The position numbers were made by a program, and so were the translations under genes. A stretch of DNA of 64,000 nt from Lytechinus pictus (lineage: Eukaryota; Echinodermata; Echinoidea; Temnopleuroida; Toxopneustidae): contig NC_087252.1 of assembly GCF_037042905.1 (NCBI RefSeq), forward strand, positions 36,953,556 through 37,017,555, read 5' to 3'. Positions 24,201-36,200 of this stretch are shown piece by piece. The notes beneath the pieces are model-generated. The model made no database searches and was not told the DNA's origin. It saw only the letters and a program-made list of their open reading frames with translations. The first letter of the stretch is position 1. Each line of letters starts with the position of its first letter.

Positions 24201-27200
24201 ACTTCTGCTTCATTGGTGATCTGCTTTGAGAATATCCTTTATATAGCAAAATTTTGATCCACCCATTTTCTGATTTTAGTAATTCCAAACTCCCATCCTT
24301 TAATAAAGCAGACAAACAGTGCAAGGTGTATGTATCACACCAAACTATTTCCAAGCACCTGCATAATACACATGTAATGTCAGCTCATTGCATGTATTTG
24401 TTATGTAAATGTGATAAACAATTCAAAAGCTGTGTTTAAATATCAACACACAAGTTTCAATTATGCCATGAAAATGTAAAAAAATATAAATTTATGTGAA
24501 ATTTGTTAGATAAGATTACATGTATACAATTTTTATACCAAGTGTCTGGTTATTTCTGGTATGCAATGCACCAGTTAAGTTGATAATTAACTTTTGTGTC
24601 ATCTACAAGAGAAAGGGATTGCTTTTGAAATGGTATGTATGTGTCTGTGGTCAAACTTTTAATCCTTGACATCTATTTGATCACTGGAGTCAATTCCCAG
24701 GTAACAAGCCAACGTTGGCTCCACGTTGGAAACTTGAAAGTCGTTGGACGTTGGGAAAACTTGATGGATTAACGTTGAATCGACGTTGGAAACTAGTTTG
24801 ATGGAAAGATGATGGACAATCAACAATGACACGACGTTGGCAACGTTGGAAACTTGTTAGTCGGAGAGTTGTTGGACAGTCGACAATGTCACAACGTTGG
24901 AAACACGTTTGATTGGATAGTTGTTGAACAGCCAGCAAAGGCACAACGTTGGCAACGTTGGAAACTAGTTCGCTGGAAAGTTGTTGAACAACCGACAATG
25001 GCACAACGTTGACAAAGTTGGAAACTAGTTTGTTGGAGATTTGTTGGACGGTCGACAATGGCACAACGTTGGAGACTAGTAAGTTGGAGAGTTGTTGGAC
25101 AGTCGACAATGTCACAACGTTGGAGACACGTTTGATTGGATAGTTGTTGACAGCCAGCAAAGACACAACGTTGGCAACGTTGGAAACTATATTCGCTGGA
25201 AAGTTGTTGAACAATCAACAATGACACGACGTTGGCAACGTTGGAAACTTGTTAGTTGGAGAGTTGTTGGACAGTCGACAATGGCACAACGATGGAAATT
25301 AGTAGGTTGGAGATTAGTTGGATAGTCAACGATGACACAAGGTTGGCAACGTTGGAAACTAGTTCGATGGAAAGTTGTTGAACAACCAACTATGGCACAA
25401 CGTTGTCAAAGCTAGAAACTAGTTCGATGGAGATTTGTTGGATAGTCGACGATGGCACAACGTTGGAAACTGGTAGATTGGAGATTAGTTAGATAGTATA
25501 CAATGACACAACGTTGATAAAGCTGGAAACTAGTTAGATGGAAAGTTGTTGAACAACTGACACTGGCACAACGTTGGAAACTGGTAGATTGGAGATCAGT
25601 AGGATAGTCGACGATGACACAACGTTGGCAACGTTGGAAAGTTGTTGAACAACAGACAATGGCACAACATTGGAAACTAGTGTGTTGGAGATTTGTTGGA
25701 CAGCCAACAACGTCACAACGTTGGAAACGCGTGTTTGATTGGATAGGTGTTGAACAGCCAACAAAGGCACAGCGTTGACTACGTCGGAAACTAGTTCGAT
25801 GGAGAGTTGCTGAACAACCGACAAAGGAACAACGTTGGAAACTATTTTCTTGGAGATTTGTTGGACAGTCGACAATGGCACAACGTTGACAAAGTTGGAA
25901 ACTAGTTTGATGGAGAGTTGTTGAACAACAGACAATGGCACAACGTGGACAGCGTAATTGGAATAGTTTATTGGACAGTTAACATTGACACAATGTTGGA
26001 AACTATAGTTTGTTGGATATTTGTTTGACAGTCAACATAATATCCCGGCATAATATACACAGTGTTGAGAACGTTAGAAACTGGTTCATTGGAGAATTGA
26101 TAATTGATAAAGTTGGCGGAGTACAGCAAGTCTGCATATGCCGACTTAACCCAAGACAAGACAAGACTACTGGCATAATTTCCAATGGGGCCAAGGGGGG
26201 GGGGGGGTCGATCAAGTAAGTTTGCTTGTCTATCCATGTCACCCTTGGTATCCCCCAGCAATAAGGGGAAAAGAAATCGAGAGAGAAGAAAAATAATGGG
26301 AAGGGAAAGAGGAACTAAAACTAAGTCTAAGGGGAAAACAAAAATAAAGATGGGGTAGAATAGAGAGGCTGCATGCACCTGGGGATGCAAATGTGTCGAT
26401 TAATATAGAAAATAAAGAAGAAAAACAAGAAAAAAAATGTAGTTCAAGACCAGAATTTCCAGAAACACCCTCGTCGATCCTTTGCAGCTGGCAAGGCCTT
26501 TCACAGTAAGTACGAGATATGTCATAGGCCTACCGTCACATAACTAGAAGAAATTGAAGAAGGAAATACAAGCATCAAATGTGCCTATTTAAAAATACCA
26601 TACTATTCTGATGCGCAGAATTAGTCGCGACGTCGGACTCCTTCTGTCATGTCTGTGTAGTCTGCTTCCTTCAATTTTGAACTTGAAGAATCTGGCAGAA
26701 TTTGGACTGGATAGTGGATATAGATAAGTAAATTCCAGAATATCTAGTGATCTGGAACAGTACTTATAAGCTGTATATTTAGGACCTACAATCTACAGTT
26801 GAATTTTCTTTGCACTTGCAGATAATCGGTAACTGCAACCATTGATCCCCTCCGAAAGATCCCGGAGTCAGCTTCTGTGTGCGTACAGTCCGACGCTAGT
26901 ATATTCGTGTACTGTAAGTATAGTAAAGTAGTACTTAACACCAGTCACTGCACAGTATAACATACTAACTAACCTCGTAATTAGCTTGTGTGAGTGACTA
27001 ATACTAACCTCGCAATACGTGTGAGTGGGAACGAGTATGCGATACCAATGGCAAGGCAACAGTCATTGGATGATTTTCAAAATTCAAGTACAGTGTTGAA
27101 ATCTGGTGTTGGTGTAACCCACTCCTAGTACCAATGAGGTCCAAACATTAACATGTATGGACCTCATAGGCGACAATGCGTTAAAAACAGGTTAGAACTT

Positions 27201-30200
27201 CTAAATGTACTGTTTCCTGCACCCAAGTATGATATTACTCCCAAAATATGAGTTTTGTCCTCGTTTGTTTATCATTTATTAAAAGATTGCCCATTAAATA
27301 TATTCCTATTCCTAATTTGAATTTAATAAAATAAGGGAAACTTACATTTGAGTCATTTTTCGATCTTTTTTTGGCAGTCAGTCCGGTCACCGTCGAGTGC
27401 GATCAAAGCGGTATGAAGCTGATTTTCAGATCACGTGATACGTGTGGTCATCCATTCCATTCCATTCCTTGTTTTTATTTGGCAATAAGTCATGATTGAC
27501 TATTTTTGCCACTCACTGTATAAGGATTAGGGTAACAATTTTATTCATTATTATTATTTTAATTATTTCTATTTTTTCCTTTTTTTGATCACCTGATCAA
27601 TCGACTATCCTTTTTTAAAGACCGCAACAATTATAAATTTTATTATAAAATATATATAGAATGAATAATTGCATGATATTATATATATTTCTACAATTAA
27701 AAATATTTTGTGATATGAATTTAATATTTGACGTAAAAATCGCTATTTAACAAAATATTTATTAAAAATAAAAAATCAAACAAAATAAAAACGCCTTGGA
27801 CACAGTGCAAGAAACCTAACAATTTGGCCGCGTTCTTAACAACTATCGTAAGGGGCGCTCTATTTATAAATAAAGTTGCATATGTAGCTGTCTACCGCGA
27901 CAGGAACAGCCGCAGAATTGAAGCCAGAAGCGTGGGAAATTGCCAGAAAATTCAAGAAAAGAACCGGTGAGTACCGATTTAACAGTACTAATTTATTAAG
28001 TAACATTTATTGAATCATTACAAGATTTATTTTTTAGTAAAACAAAGCTTAGTTCTAAGCTAGGGCGGCCCAAATGCGCGTGAGTGGAGTCCCAGTTTAT
28101 TAGCACGGGTAAGTATTGGGGTGTCGCCTAGAGTGGTGTAACCCAGGCACCCAAGGGTTCATTACATGCCGCCGCGCACAGAAAAATCAAGCCATAGAAG
28201 TCGTGTGTTGTGGACCCAAGAAGTGAGATCCCAGCACGTGCGACCCACTAGTAAGAAATCCACTGCCAAACGCGGTTCGTGGTGCGAGGTTAGTATACTA
28301 ATACTAACCTGGCAATACGTGTGAGTGTAACCCAGGGAGCTCCGGCCCGCTGCGCGGGCCGGAGCCCAGGGGCTTACCGTGTAATTCACCATACCCACGG
28401 TAGTAGCGTGAAGTATGGTCTAAATAATTATCCGAATAAATAGTTAAAACAGAAATTAAGCACTTACCACGATTATATGGATGAAGGTCTAACGAGTGGC
28501 AGCTTCCTGACATCGAGGCACAGACTGGAACCTAAAAAAACGAAAAGTTCTGTCGCGGTAGCTCTCCTCTTTCAGAATTCAAAACAAAATGGCCGATTGA
28601 GACCGAGACTAATAGCACTAGTGCATTAGTATACATCTCTATGATATAGACTTTGTCAAATTCGCGCATGCGCCCTACACCCTCGGTACCGGTCTCGAAC
28701 GGCCATTTTGCTATGAATTCTGAAAGAAGGAGAGCTACCGCGACATAACTTTTTCGTTTTTTGAGGTTCCAGTCTGTGCCTCGATGTCAGGAAGCTGCCA
28801 ATCGTTAGACCTTCATCCATATAATCGTGGTAAGTGCTTAATTTCTGTTTTAACTATTTATTCGGATAATTATTTAGACCATACTTCACGCTACTACCGT
28901 GGGTATGGTGAATTACACGGTAAGCCCCTGGGCTCCCTGGGTTAGTGTTGGTGTTGTGACAACACCGTACTTGAATCAGGCTGGTGTTAAGATTGACCTC
29001 GGAAAATATGGTGTATTTCCGGCAGTTTGTGTTGAAGGCTGGTGTTGATTGTCATCTGCTGAACCCAACACTGCACTGTGGCTGCATGGTGTTGATGATC
29101 TACAAGCAATTTCCCCATTCAGCAACACCGACGTACCCCAGGGATTGGGAGAATCGTGATTTAAAGTTCAGTGTTGGTGTTGATGAACTGTAGCTTAATT
29201 ACGAACAGGGGGCGAACACGACGAACCATCTCCGTAAAATTATCTTTTACATTTAAGATGAGAGAGAATCATTAGAGTTTTAATACATTTCAATGAAAAA
29301 TAATATTACGCTTGGTGTTGGAGCTCAGTTCAGCAGCCCTTTCACGCTCTCAACACCGTACACCGTACTTGAAATCACCCAAATGACTTGCTACCTGGCA
29401 TTCCTGCCTTATTTATTATACGCTGCCTTGAATTGACTTGGTCGGTCCTGCCTGGCCTAGCCTGGACCGAGTGTTTTCCAACTGCAGTCAAACCTGTAGT
29501 TGCTATGTGAGGCATGCTACACTTGACGCTGAAATATCATTTAATAGTTATGGCACGAGCGAGACTAGGCCATGGCCATGCATATTGAGATATCAGTTGA
29601 CTTCTATCTTAATCAAAAAGAGGCACTCTTTAGTTACAGTAGGCAGTAGCTACGTTACTCTGAGTGAGGCCAAGTTACGCGACCTCCTTTTTTGATTTTG
29701 TAAATACTGAGAGACTGCAATTACACATGTGAGTTTTTGTGATGATTACTGACGTTGCAATTGGCATTGCATACCGAGTCATTAAACAATTGTAGACAGA
29801 AACAGAGATTGCAACTCGCAAGAAAATGTAATACATCTTAATTCTTATTACATATGCATATATTTTTTTGGTATTAGTCTTTTTTGATAAAAAGAGGGTG
29901 TCAAAAAAGTTTGAATGCTACAAAGGCCTCAATAAATATCACACGTAATTATCTTGATTTCTCTTAATTATGTGAAGAGACTTGTAACAGAAAGAATGAA
30001 AAGAAATGAATAGCTGTAATAATAGTTGTAATGTTTTTTGATAGAATCATGAACAGATTACAGATGATGATGGCACAGTGTTGAAAACTGTTTGATGGAG
30101 ATGGCGCATCGTTGGATTTGTTTAGAATTAGACCAACAAAGAATCAACGTTACAACAACATTTAACCGATATTAGACAAACATTGAATCAACGTTTTCGC

Positions 30201-33200
30201 CAACGTTGGACTAACATTGGACTAAAGTTGAATCAACTTTCCATCAACATTGGACCAACATTATACCAACGTTGGATCAACGTCACCCAACGTTGGACCA
30301 ACATTGGACCAACGCTGCCATACCTGCCTCATCTGGACAATGATTATGCACTCATGAATATTCATTACATCAGTAAATGACCAAAATTTTAGGTAATATT
30401 GCTATAATAATTAGAGTATTTATGTTCATTCAATATTTCCACCATGAAAAGTTTCAGAAAAGTATGTGGCTCCATTACCATATCATATATAATCAAAACA
30501 TATTATTCTAAGTGAAATATTCAAGGTTAAGTGTGGAAAATGATATTAACTGTATTCTGCCAAGTATAGCAAAGTTGCTCTATATATAGGAGTCAATGAC
30601 AGGATACAGTGGATAGGTGTAGGATGATAGGAATAGGATATAGGATTAGGATGTAGGATTTTAGGACAGGATAAGACATATGATGATAAAGATGTGAGTG
30701 TAGAGTTGTAATGGTGGACTTCACCTTGAAACCAATTAATGTTTTGTTAATTACTGCCATACGTTGGAATAACGTTGGAGCAATGTTGGAGCAACGTTGT
30801 AACAATGTTGGAGCAATGTTGCCAGACAACGTTGGAGCATTGTTGCTGGACAGCGTTGAACCAACGTTGTAAACATAGTTGGACTGACGATGTATGCAAG
30901 TGCACGTCCATCGCTGCTTCAACGTTGCCCATCAACGTTGCAGCAACGCTGTTATTGATGACTCAGCCGACATTATACCAACGCTGGAGCATTGATGGTG
31001 GACAACGTTGAACTGACGTTGGAAATGTTGTTGGTCTGACGATGTATGGACGTGCACTTCTATCGATGATACAACGTTGCTTACTAACGTTGTAGCAATG
31101 TTGTATTTGACTATTTAGCCAACATTGGATCAACGTTGCCAGACAACGTTGAAACATTGTTGCTGGACAACGTTGAACTAACGTTGGAAATGTTGTTGGT
31201 CTGACGATGTATGCGCGTGCACTTCTATCGATGATGCAACGTTGGCCTGCCAACGTTGAGGCAACGTTGGGAAAAAATTTCCCAACGTTGATCCAACGTT
31301 GGTCCAACGCTGTATTGTTACCTGGGTTGGTAAGGCAAATAAGCAAATAAACTACCACATAGTATAGCACATCTAAATACGCTAGCATTTCCTTTTTCTG
31401 CTCATAGGATTTTAGCTTACCACTTTGTATATGTCTCTATCAGGTGTGAGACCAATGTGTTCACTATCAATTTTCGTGAATTGTAGCTGATGCACCCTTC
31501 CTCCATCTCCTTTATAAGCTCCTCCCCCTCTCTCCGTTTGGACAAGATGGCTCGTATGTCCTGCAGATCAGAAGTGATTACAAAGAAAGGTCATAAGTGG
31601 ATGCTTTAAGTGATCCATGTATGTGCCGGGGCCTTCACATCTAGAATATGAGAGAGATACTATAGGAACAGGAACAAACAAGGAGCCTAGCTAGTACATT
31701 TTTTTTCTTCATTTTGCGCCAACAATCGTTAAATGTGGTACCATCATCCAAATCGATAGTTTCTGGGATTGTTTTCATACCTTTTTTTTAAATTAATTTC
31801 ATATTTTTCTAAAAAACAGCCAATATGTGTCAAATAACTGCTTTACAAATCATGGGTTTTTTTGGTTTAAAAAAATGATTTTTGCCTTTACTGACAAATA
31901 TTTTGAAAAATAGGAATTTAACTTAAAAAAAAAAAATATATACCCAAGAACTATCGATTTAGATGATGTTTACCCATTTTTTACCCAAAAGTATTTTTTC
32001 TAGGCTTGTTAAAAAAATTGGATAAATAACTTGCTGTTTTTGGTGAGTTTCTGAAAAGCAAGTTCTTAATCTAAAATCTGATGCTATAATTAGATTTCTT
32101 GTGAAATTTCCTTTTAAAAAGTGTCTACATTTATTCAGCATACATTATCAGTTTTCAAGTTACAATGAAAACAATTTTACAGAAGTCGCAAGGCTCTGAC
32201 CTCCCTTAATGTTGATTAAAAACTTACATGAGCCATCTTGATCTTTTTAGCCTCGGGTGGTTTGATGATAGATGTTGATGAACTGCTTGGGATAGACACT
32301 GACGAGTTGCTGGTGTTTGGGATATCTTCTGGTGGTTTAGATGTTGATGATGAACTGCTTCGGATAGACGTTGAGGAGTTGCTGGTGCTTGGGATATCTT
32401 CTGGTGGTTTGATGATAGATGTTGATGAACCACTTGGGATAGACAGTGAGGAGTTGCTAGTACTTGGGATATCTTCAGAGAACGTGCAATCTTCAGAGAT
32501 CAATGATGGTCCCTCAAGTAGTGAAGTGCAGAACAGATGGTTATTAATACAGTAAATCATTAAATTTGTTTTCACAATTCCCAAAACAGAGTGCTCAATG
32601 GATTCCCAGAGATAATTTATTCAAAATTCCAAAAGTTCCAATCAGCATTTAATCACTATACTACTTATAGTTTCATACAAGAGTTGTACTAAGATCAGGT
32701 AGAATCACTAAATCTTTACAAAACTCCCTAGCTGGTTTACAAGCTCTTTCAGGAGTTCCTGAGCTATTGAGCTACTCAAACATGAAGGTCTATGTACTCC
32801 TTTGGTTTTTTTTTTGGTCTGTTTGTTTTTATGTCAAAGCATCGACTTTTTTTCTTTAACTAAGAGTTTCTATTACATGTAAAACTTGAAAACTTATATA
32901 CAGTATTAACATCCAAGTTTTTAGACCAAAAATTTGGATCCTGCATGTCCGTCAAAGTGTCAAGTTACATTGCTATGAACAGCAAGCAGTCATAAAGGAA
33001 GTGAGTTGTGAGTTGAAATTGTAACGAATTAATCAGATTTCTTCACATGCACAATGTGTATGCAGGTCAGAAACTCTACATGCAAACAAAAAATGTTATC
33101 TACATTGTGCATGTGTGCTGTGCACCCTCTACATGTGCATTGTATATCGAGCTCTGGCTCAAAATTAATGGTTTGTGACCTGCAGTAGATTGAAAATCCT

Positions 33201-36200
33201 GTTTTAGTAACTTAGCAAAATAAATCAATCTTTTTTGCGATTGAATTACTCACCTACAACATACATCTTGTGCTTATGTAATACAAGTCATCATCGTCAT
33301 CATAGGATTTAGTAGCATGCAGGGGATTAGAGTCAATCAAATTCTCAACTTGAACCACAGTTATTTCCTTTGGCTCTTTAGGTTGTACCGCATAAGCATG
33401 GAAGTGTCTTTTAAATCCATATGTATGCCACAAATGGCACACAAGAAAAACTGTTGTACCAACTGCAAGCACTGTTCTCACATTTCCAAATTGGGCATCT
33501 CCATTGTCATTTTTGCTAACTGCCACCATCATATTTTCACGATACTCAGTACCATAAACCTTGCACCACTGTGCAACATATATATCATCATATAAAGGTA
33601 TGCTACATGTCTGAGATATAATTTCAGCACCTTCCAATGATGCTAACATCACAGATAAACCAGGACCTGTTTCAACAGATTTCTGTGTCATTGTCTGATT
33701 GCTTAATACGTTATAGCAAAGCTGCATTTGGTTTCTGTAGGCTAGAGTTTTGGCAATATTTCTGAAATTGCACACAATGTGTGCCAAACGTTTAGAAAAG
33801 TTGTGCTTTCCTTCGAAACGCATCACCCAATAAATAATGAGAGGTCCAAGCAGCTGCATTGCTGAAGGGTAGTGGCTCATGAAGTGGTGTTTCGGCTTCA
33901 GATCACGATCAGGAAAGAGTTGCAAAAAGAGCATGTGGTGGTCTCTAATTAATTGTGCCAAGAACAAGGTATGTCTCTTGCTTATCTTAGATGAAAAAAT
34001 GATATCCATACATTGTTTCAAAGCTACGATAAGTTCCCAGTGCTCATCATCTTCTTGAATAAGATCTGCAAGCATAACTCCAATATGACGGACAAGGCAC
34101 CACATTTGTGCTGCATGCTGTCCTGCAGCACCATCAGGAAAACGAAGCTGATTGCTAGTGAAGGGGCAGGGTTTGTTACTTGCATCAGGTAGGCCGTAAT
34201 TGAAACTCGTAATCCTGGCATTTAATGTTTCTAATGTAAAAGCTTGTTTTCTGATAAGTTCATGCAGCACCAATTTCACCTCCAAGGGGCACACTCCCTC
34301 TAGCATGTCATGCATGATGTCTGGTGCTCTGTTGTCTAGAGTATGAAAGTGTGTCAATTCATTCAAGATACATGGTGATTTTATACCAGTCTCTTGTAAG
34401 CTATTCCTATTAAGGTCCAGTTGATAATTCTCAGGTGTCCGCATTACTTCTTTTCTTTCAAGTAAAGCATGCTTTATGTCAGCACGTGGCATTCGGCAAG
34501 TTCTGCATGGAAAGTTTGCTGTGAAGCCCTCGCTGAAACCAAACAATGAGTGAATCCCTAGATTGTCTCCTACTACTTGTGCTATCCCAACCTTTACAAC
34601 TCCATCAAGAGTGTCGGTATGAATGGCTATACCATCTGACTCAAGCACCTTCAGATCTTTCAGCAATTGTGACAAAATCACAGGATATCCATAAAGTTTT
34701 GCGTCACTTGAATTGAACAGCATCAACAAATATATGTTTGCTAAAGTTGACCGGTATTGAGGTGGTACACTAGCAATTTTGAAATACACTCCTGTCAGTT
34801 TGTGAGTCCCAGACTTAGGACTAAGAGGGTTGGTAACCTCGAAGTCATCTACATACAGAATTAGTTTGATTGTACGAGTGCTAGATAAAAACCTACTTTG
34901 CCTGCAGAAAAAACCATCTTGAAAATCATGCATCATACCATCTGTGCTTGGTACATAGCTTACAGCTAGTTTCATAAGATCTGTTTTTTCAAGCAATAAG
35001 GTTATTAGCTTTTTAATTGGAATGTACTGGCATGTGATAGTCTTCATAACCTGCTGCACATTGCCTGTTAAACGGTTATTACATGGATAATATGCAATAC
35101 CTATTGTAGTTTGTTCAGGCTGAATAAAAGCTGCACTGTTCTTGAAGAATTTCTTCTGCTTGTATTGACTTTCCATGTTATCAAACGGGTGGGAAACCAT
35201 ATCTATATCCAATAGGAGACTTTGAAATTCATCATTTTCTTCAAGTCCAGTTTCTGCACCGAATTTTTGCACCTTATATTTTATATACATACACGTGTCT
35301 TTAACTAAAGAAGCTGACTTTTCTACAACTTCATTAACTGTGGTATGGACAATGCTACTGTTTGCTAGCAGACCCGCAACCAGCATGACAGCCCGTTCCT
35401 TAATTTCATCCTCACCAAAATAATCCCACATCTCAGCATCCCCTTCTGTTGGGTCAATGTCAACATCAATGTTTTCAGCAAAATCATTGCCTGCGTCAAC
35501 ATCTGCAGCATTATCAAAATTACCATGTGGACGTGGTGGGACATGGCCATGTGGTTCTCTAGTACAAGCATGACTCATCAAGTGGCGCTTGAACTGTTCC
35601 GTTCTGCCTGAGAATGTTCGTTGGCACCCTTCCTGCATACATACTATACTTTCTGTAAAAATACGGCCCTTAATAACACCATGTCGATTCTGTAAATGCC
35701 ATAAAATTGCTTTACTGCCACCGTCTATAAGTTCACCACACTTGGGACAAGTACAATTATATTCCATTAGAATAGTGTTTCCGATATACTCCTTTACAGA
35801 GTAAAAGTCAAAATAAAAGTACCTTCAATTCCTTTATCCTTTGGAGCAGCTTTGATCTTGGACCAAGTGGCTTTATCAAATCCGCTAAAACAGCTTGATC
35901 ATCAAGGAGAAGGAGGGTTTCTTGGTCAATCTCTTGTTCTGTTACAAATAAAACCATATGACCATATTCCGTGTTATTCATGATCCAGATTACAGGCATT
36001 GTGGGCATGTGTGTTTTTACCAGGTTTTCATGAGGGGTGTAATTAGAAAGAAAAAAAATTAGTGGTTCTTGAGTCGAAGTTCTCGCTTCGATCTCATGGA
36101 GCAGTAGTTGGGGAATCTTCATAATACATACAATGTAGCTGAATTTGGTAGAATTTAATTGGTATCAAATTCAAGAAACACTTTTGAAGTTTGAAACATA

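Larger units (their letters stand above)
27083..29374. mobile_element. 2.3 kb element with AACACC repeats
   Basis: The left end TTCAAGTACAGTGTTGAAAT and, from the right, TTTCAAGTACGGTGTACGG are inverted. GGTGTTG/CAACACC is scattered through both sub-ends. No transposase is seen. It contains the palindrome at 28328-28944 and lies inside the 24697-31325 element. Confidence 0.55.
24697..31325. mobile_element. 6.6 kb element with AACGTTGG arrays, inserted in intron 4
   Basis: The left end CCCAGGTAACAAGCCAACG and, from the right, CCCAGGTAACAATACAGCG are inverted repeats. TT lies at both outer junctions (possible 2-bp duplication). It occupies most of the 7.5 kb intron between exons 4 and 5. Both arms are arrays built on the palindrome AACGTT (24700-25960 and 30060-31320), and another element (27083-29374) sits in the middle. 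No transposase is present, so it is non-autonomous. Confidence 0.65.

Noticed and set aside
24690-25941. Several 100-170 codon frames rich in VVPLSVVQQLS
   Set aside because: They follow the period of the AACGTTGG tandem array in more than one frame, so the apparent conservation is repeat structure.
24700-31320. CRISPR-like array
   Set aside because: Units are degenerate and palindromic with no constant repeat/unique spacer pattern, and the genome is animal.
33254-35767. Host C2H2 zinc-finger gene
   Set aside because: Single-exon frame inside transposon boundaries with DDE-type and CxxC/HD motifs; a transposase is the simpler reading.
35939-36122. Upstream extension of the SAM exon to an ATG at 36122
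   Set aside because: The SAM domain is completed instead by the exon at 37671-37737 in perfect phase; the extension has no domain sense and is intron.
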